The translations under genes were made by a program, and so were the position numbers. DNA of 6,644 bases from Thermomicrobiales bacterium. Lineage in GTDB: Bacteria; Chloroflexota; Chloroflexia; Thermomicrobiales; UBA6265. The stretch spans positions 1 through 6,644 of the forward strand of contig JAICRA010000090.1 of the NCBI GenBank assembly GCA_025937615.1, read 5' to 3'. This document shows positions 6,277 to 6,644 of the stretch, one piece after another. Below the pieces are notes generated by a model. It had not been told where the DNA came from, searched no databases, and saw nothing but the letters and a program-made list of their open reading frames with translations. How positions within the stretch are numbered: the stretch's first letter is position 1; every line of letters begins with the position of its first letter.

Positions 6277-6644
6277 TGGTCAATCGATTGCCCGATGCGA
6301 AGTCCCGACGCCGGCCGCGTCAACCCCCAAACCAGGACCAGAGCGCCGACCGTGATCGCGCTGTCGGCGACATTGAAGTTCGGCCAGGGCCCCACCGACA
6401 AGAAGTCGATGACATATCCTAGTCTGATGCGGTCGATGAGGTTGCCGATGGCGCCGCCAGCGATTGCGCCGGTTGCCAGAGTTTGCAAGAGCGACGGGCG
6501 TGTCTGGCGCAAATAGTGCCAGAGAAGGCCCATCAGTATTGCGATCGATACGCTAATGAGAATCGGCGCAAGTCCTGAAAAGAGACCAAATGCCGCGCCA
6601 CGATTTTCCGTGTATTCCAACGCGAGCCAACCATCGACGATCGC
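6273..6644 (-). CDS. lspA: Lipoprotein signal peptidase (signal peptidase II), missing its N-terminus
   Basis: Inner-membrane aspartyl protease that removes signal peptides from diacylglyceryl-modified prolipoproteins after Lgt has acted. The frame is open through the right window edge, leaving 123 residues; the first membrane helix and start codon are outside, so the in-frame TTG at 6618-6620 is not the start. Diagnostic motifs are DGWLALEYTENRGAAFGLF (conserved ENxGAAFG), GNLIDRIRLGYVIDFL with the catalytic Asp codon at 6432-6434, and FNVADSAI with the second catalytic Asp codon at 6363-6365. Hydrophobic helices lie at PILISVSIAILMGLLWHYL, LLQTLATGAIAGGAIG and AITVGALVLVWGL, giving the expected four-helix protein once the missing one is added. 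The C-terminus is short after the last helix. Its TGA at 6273-6275 overlaps the rluD GTG, so the two are co-translated. Confidence 0.95.
   Translation of the reverse strand, partial: AIVDGWLALEYTENRGAAFGLFSGLAPILISVSIAILMGLLWHYLRQTRPSLLQTLATGAIAGGAIGNLIDRIRLGYVIDFLSVGPWPNFNVADSAITVGALVLVWGLTRPASGLRIGQSIDQ

Noticed and set aside
1..6644. CRISPR array, tRNA, rRNA, transposase, integrase or defence system
   Set aside because: No spaced repeats, no RNA gene signatures and no mobile or defence protein motifs were seen. The window is nearly filled by identifiable metabolic and housekeeping genes.

Overview
The window comes from a GC-rich bacterium: lspA and an rluD-type pseudouridine synthase are bacterial housekeeping genes. 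The phylum cannot be fixed from the sequence. A Chloroflexota- or actinobacterium-like lineage is a guess from general protein style and the frequent GTG starts, not a demonstrated assignment. No mobile element, CRISPR array, tRNA, rRNA or prophage signal was seen.

Layout, left to right. Positions 1-567 on the + strand hold the C-terminal part of an isoprenyl diphosphate synthase. Everything else lies on the - strand and converges on it across a 15-bp gap. In order of transcription (right to left) these genes are: lspA (cut by the window edge), an RluA/RluD-family pseudouridine synthase, a MOFRL-type glycerate kinase, a ThDP-dependent enzyme of the acetolactate synthase superfamily, an inosine/uridine-type nucleoside hydrolase, and, after a 106-bp gap, a small protein that looks like a degenerate DnaC/IstB-type AAA+ ATPase.

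The first five - strand genes are packed as one translationally coupled unit: a 4-bp GTGA overlap, a 26-bp overlap, a 2-bp spacer and another 4-bp GTGA overlap. The unit joins two housekeeping genes (lipoprotein processing, rRNA modification) to three small-molecule enzymes. The glycerate kinase would feed glycerate into lower glycolysis. The ThDP enzyme could act on a 2-oxo acid or related carbonyl compound. The nucleoside hydrolase releases base and ribose. A shared pathway is possible but not demonstrated.

The most unusual item is the 195-residue protein at 583-1170. Its overall pattern recalls DnaC/DnaI/IstB ATPases, but neither Walker motif is intact. No clear new defence or mobile system is visible; most of the window is ordinary metabolic and housekeeping content.
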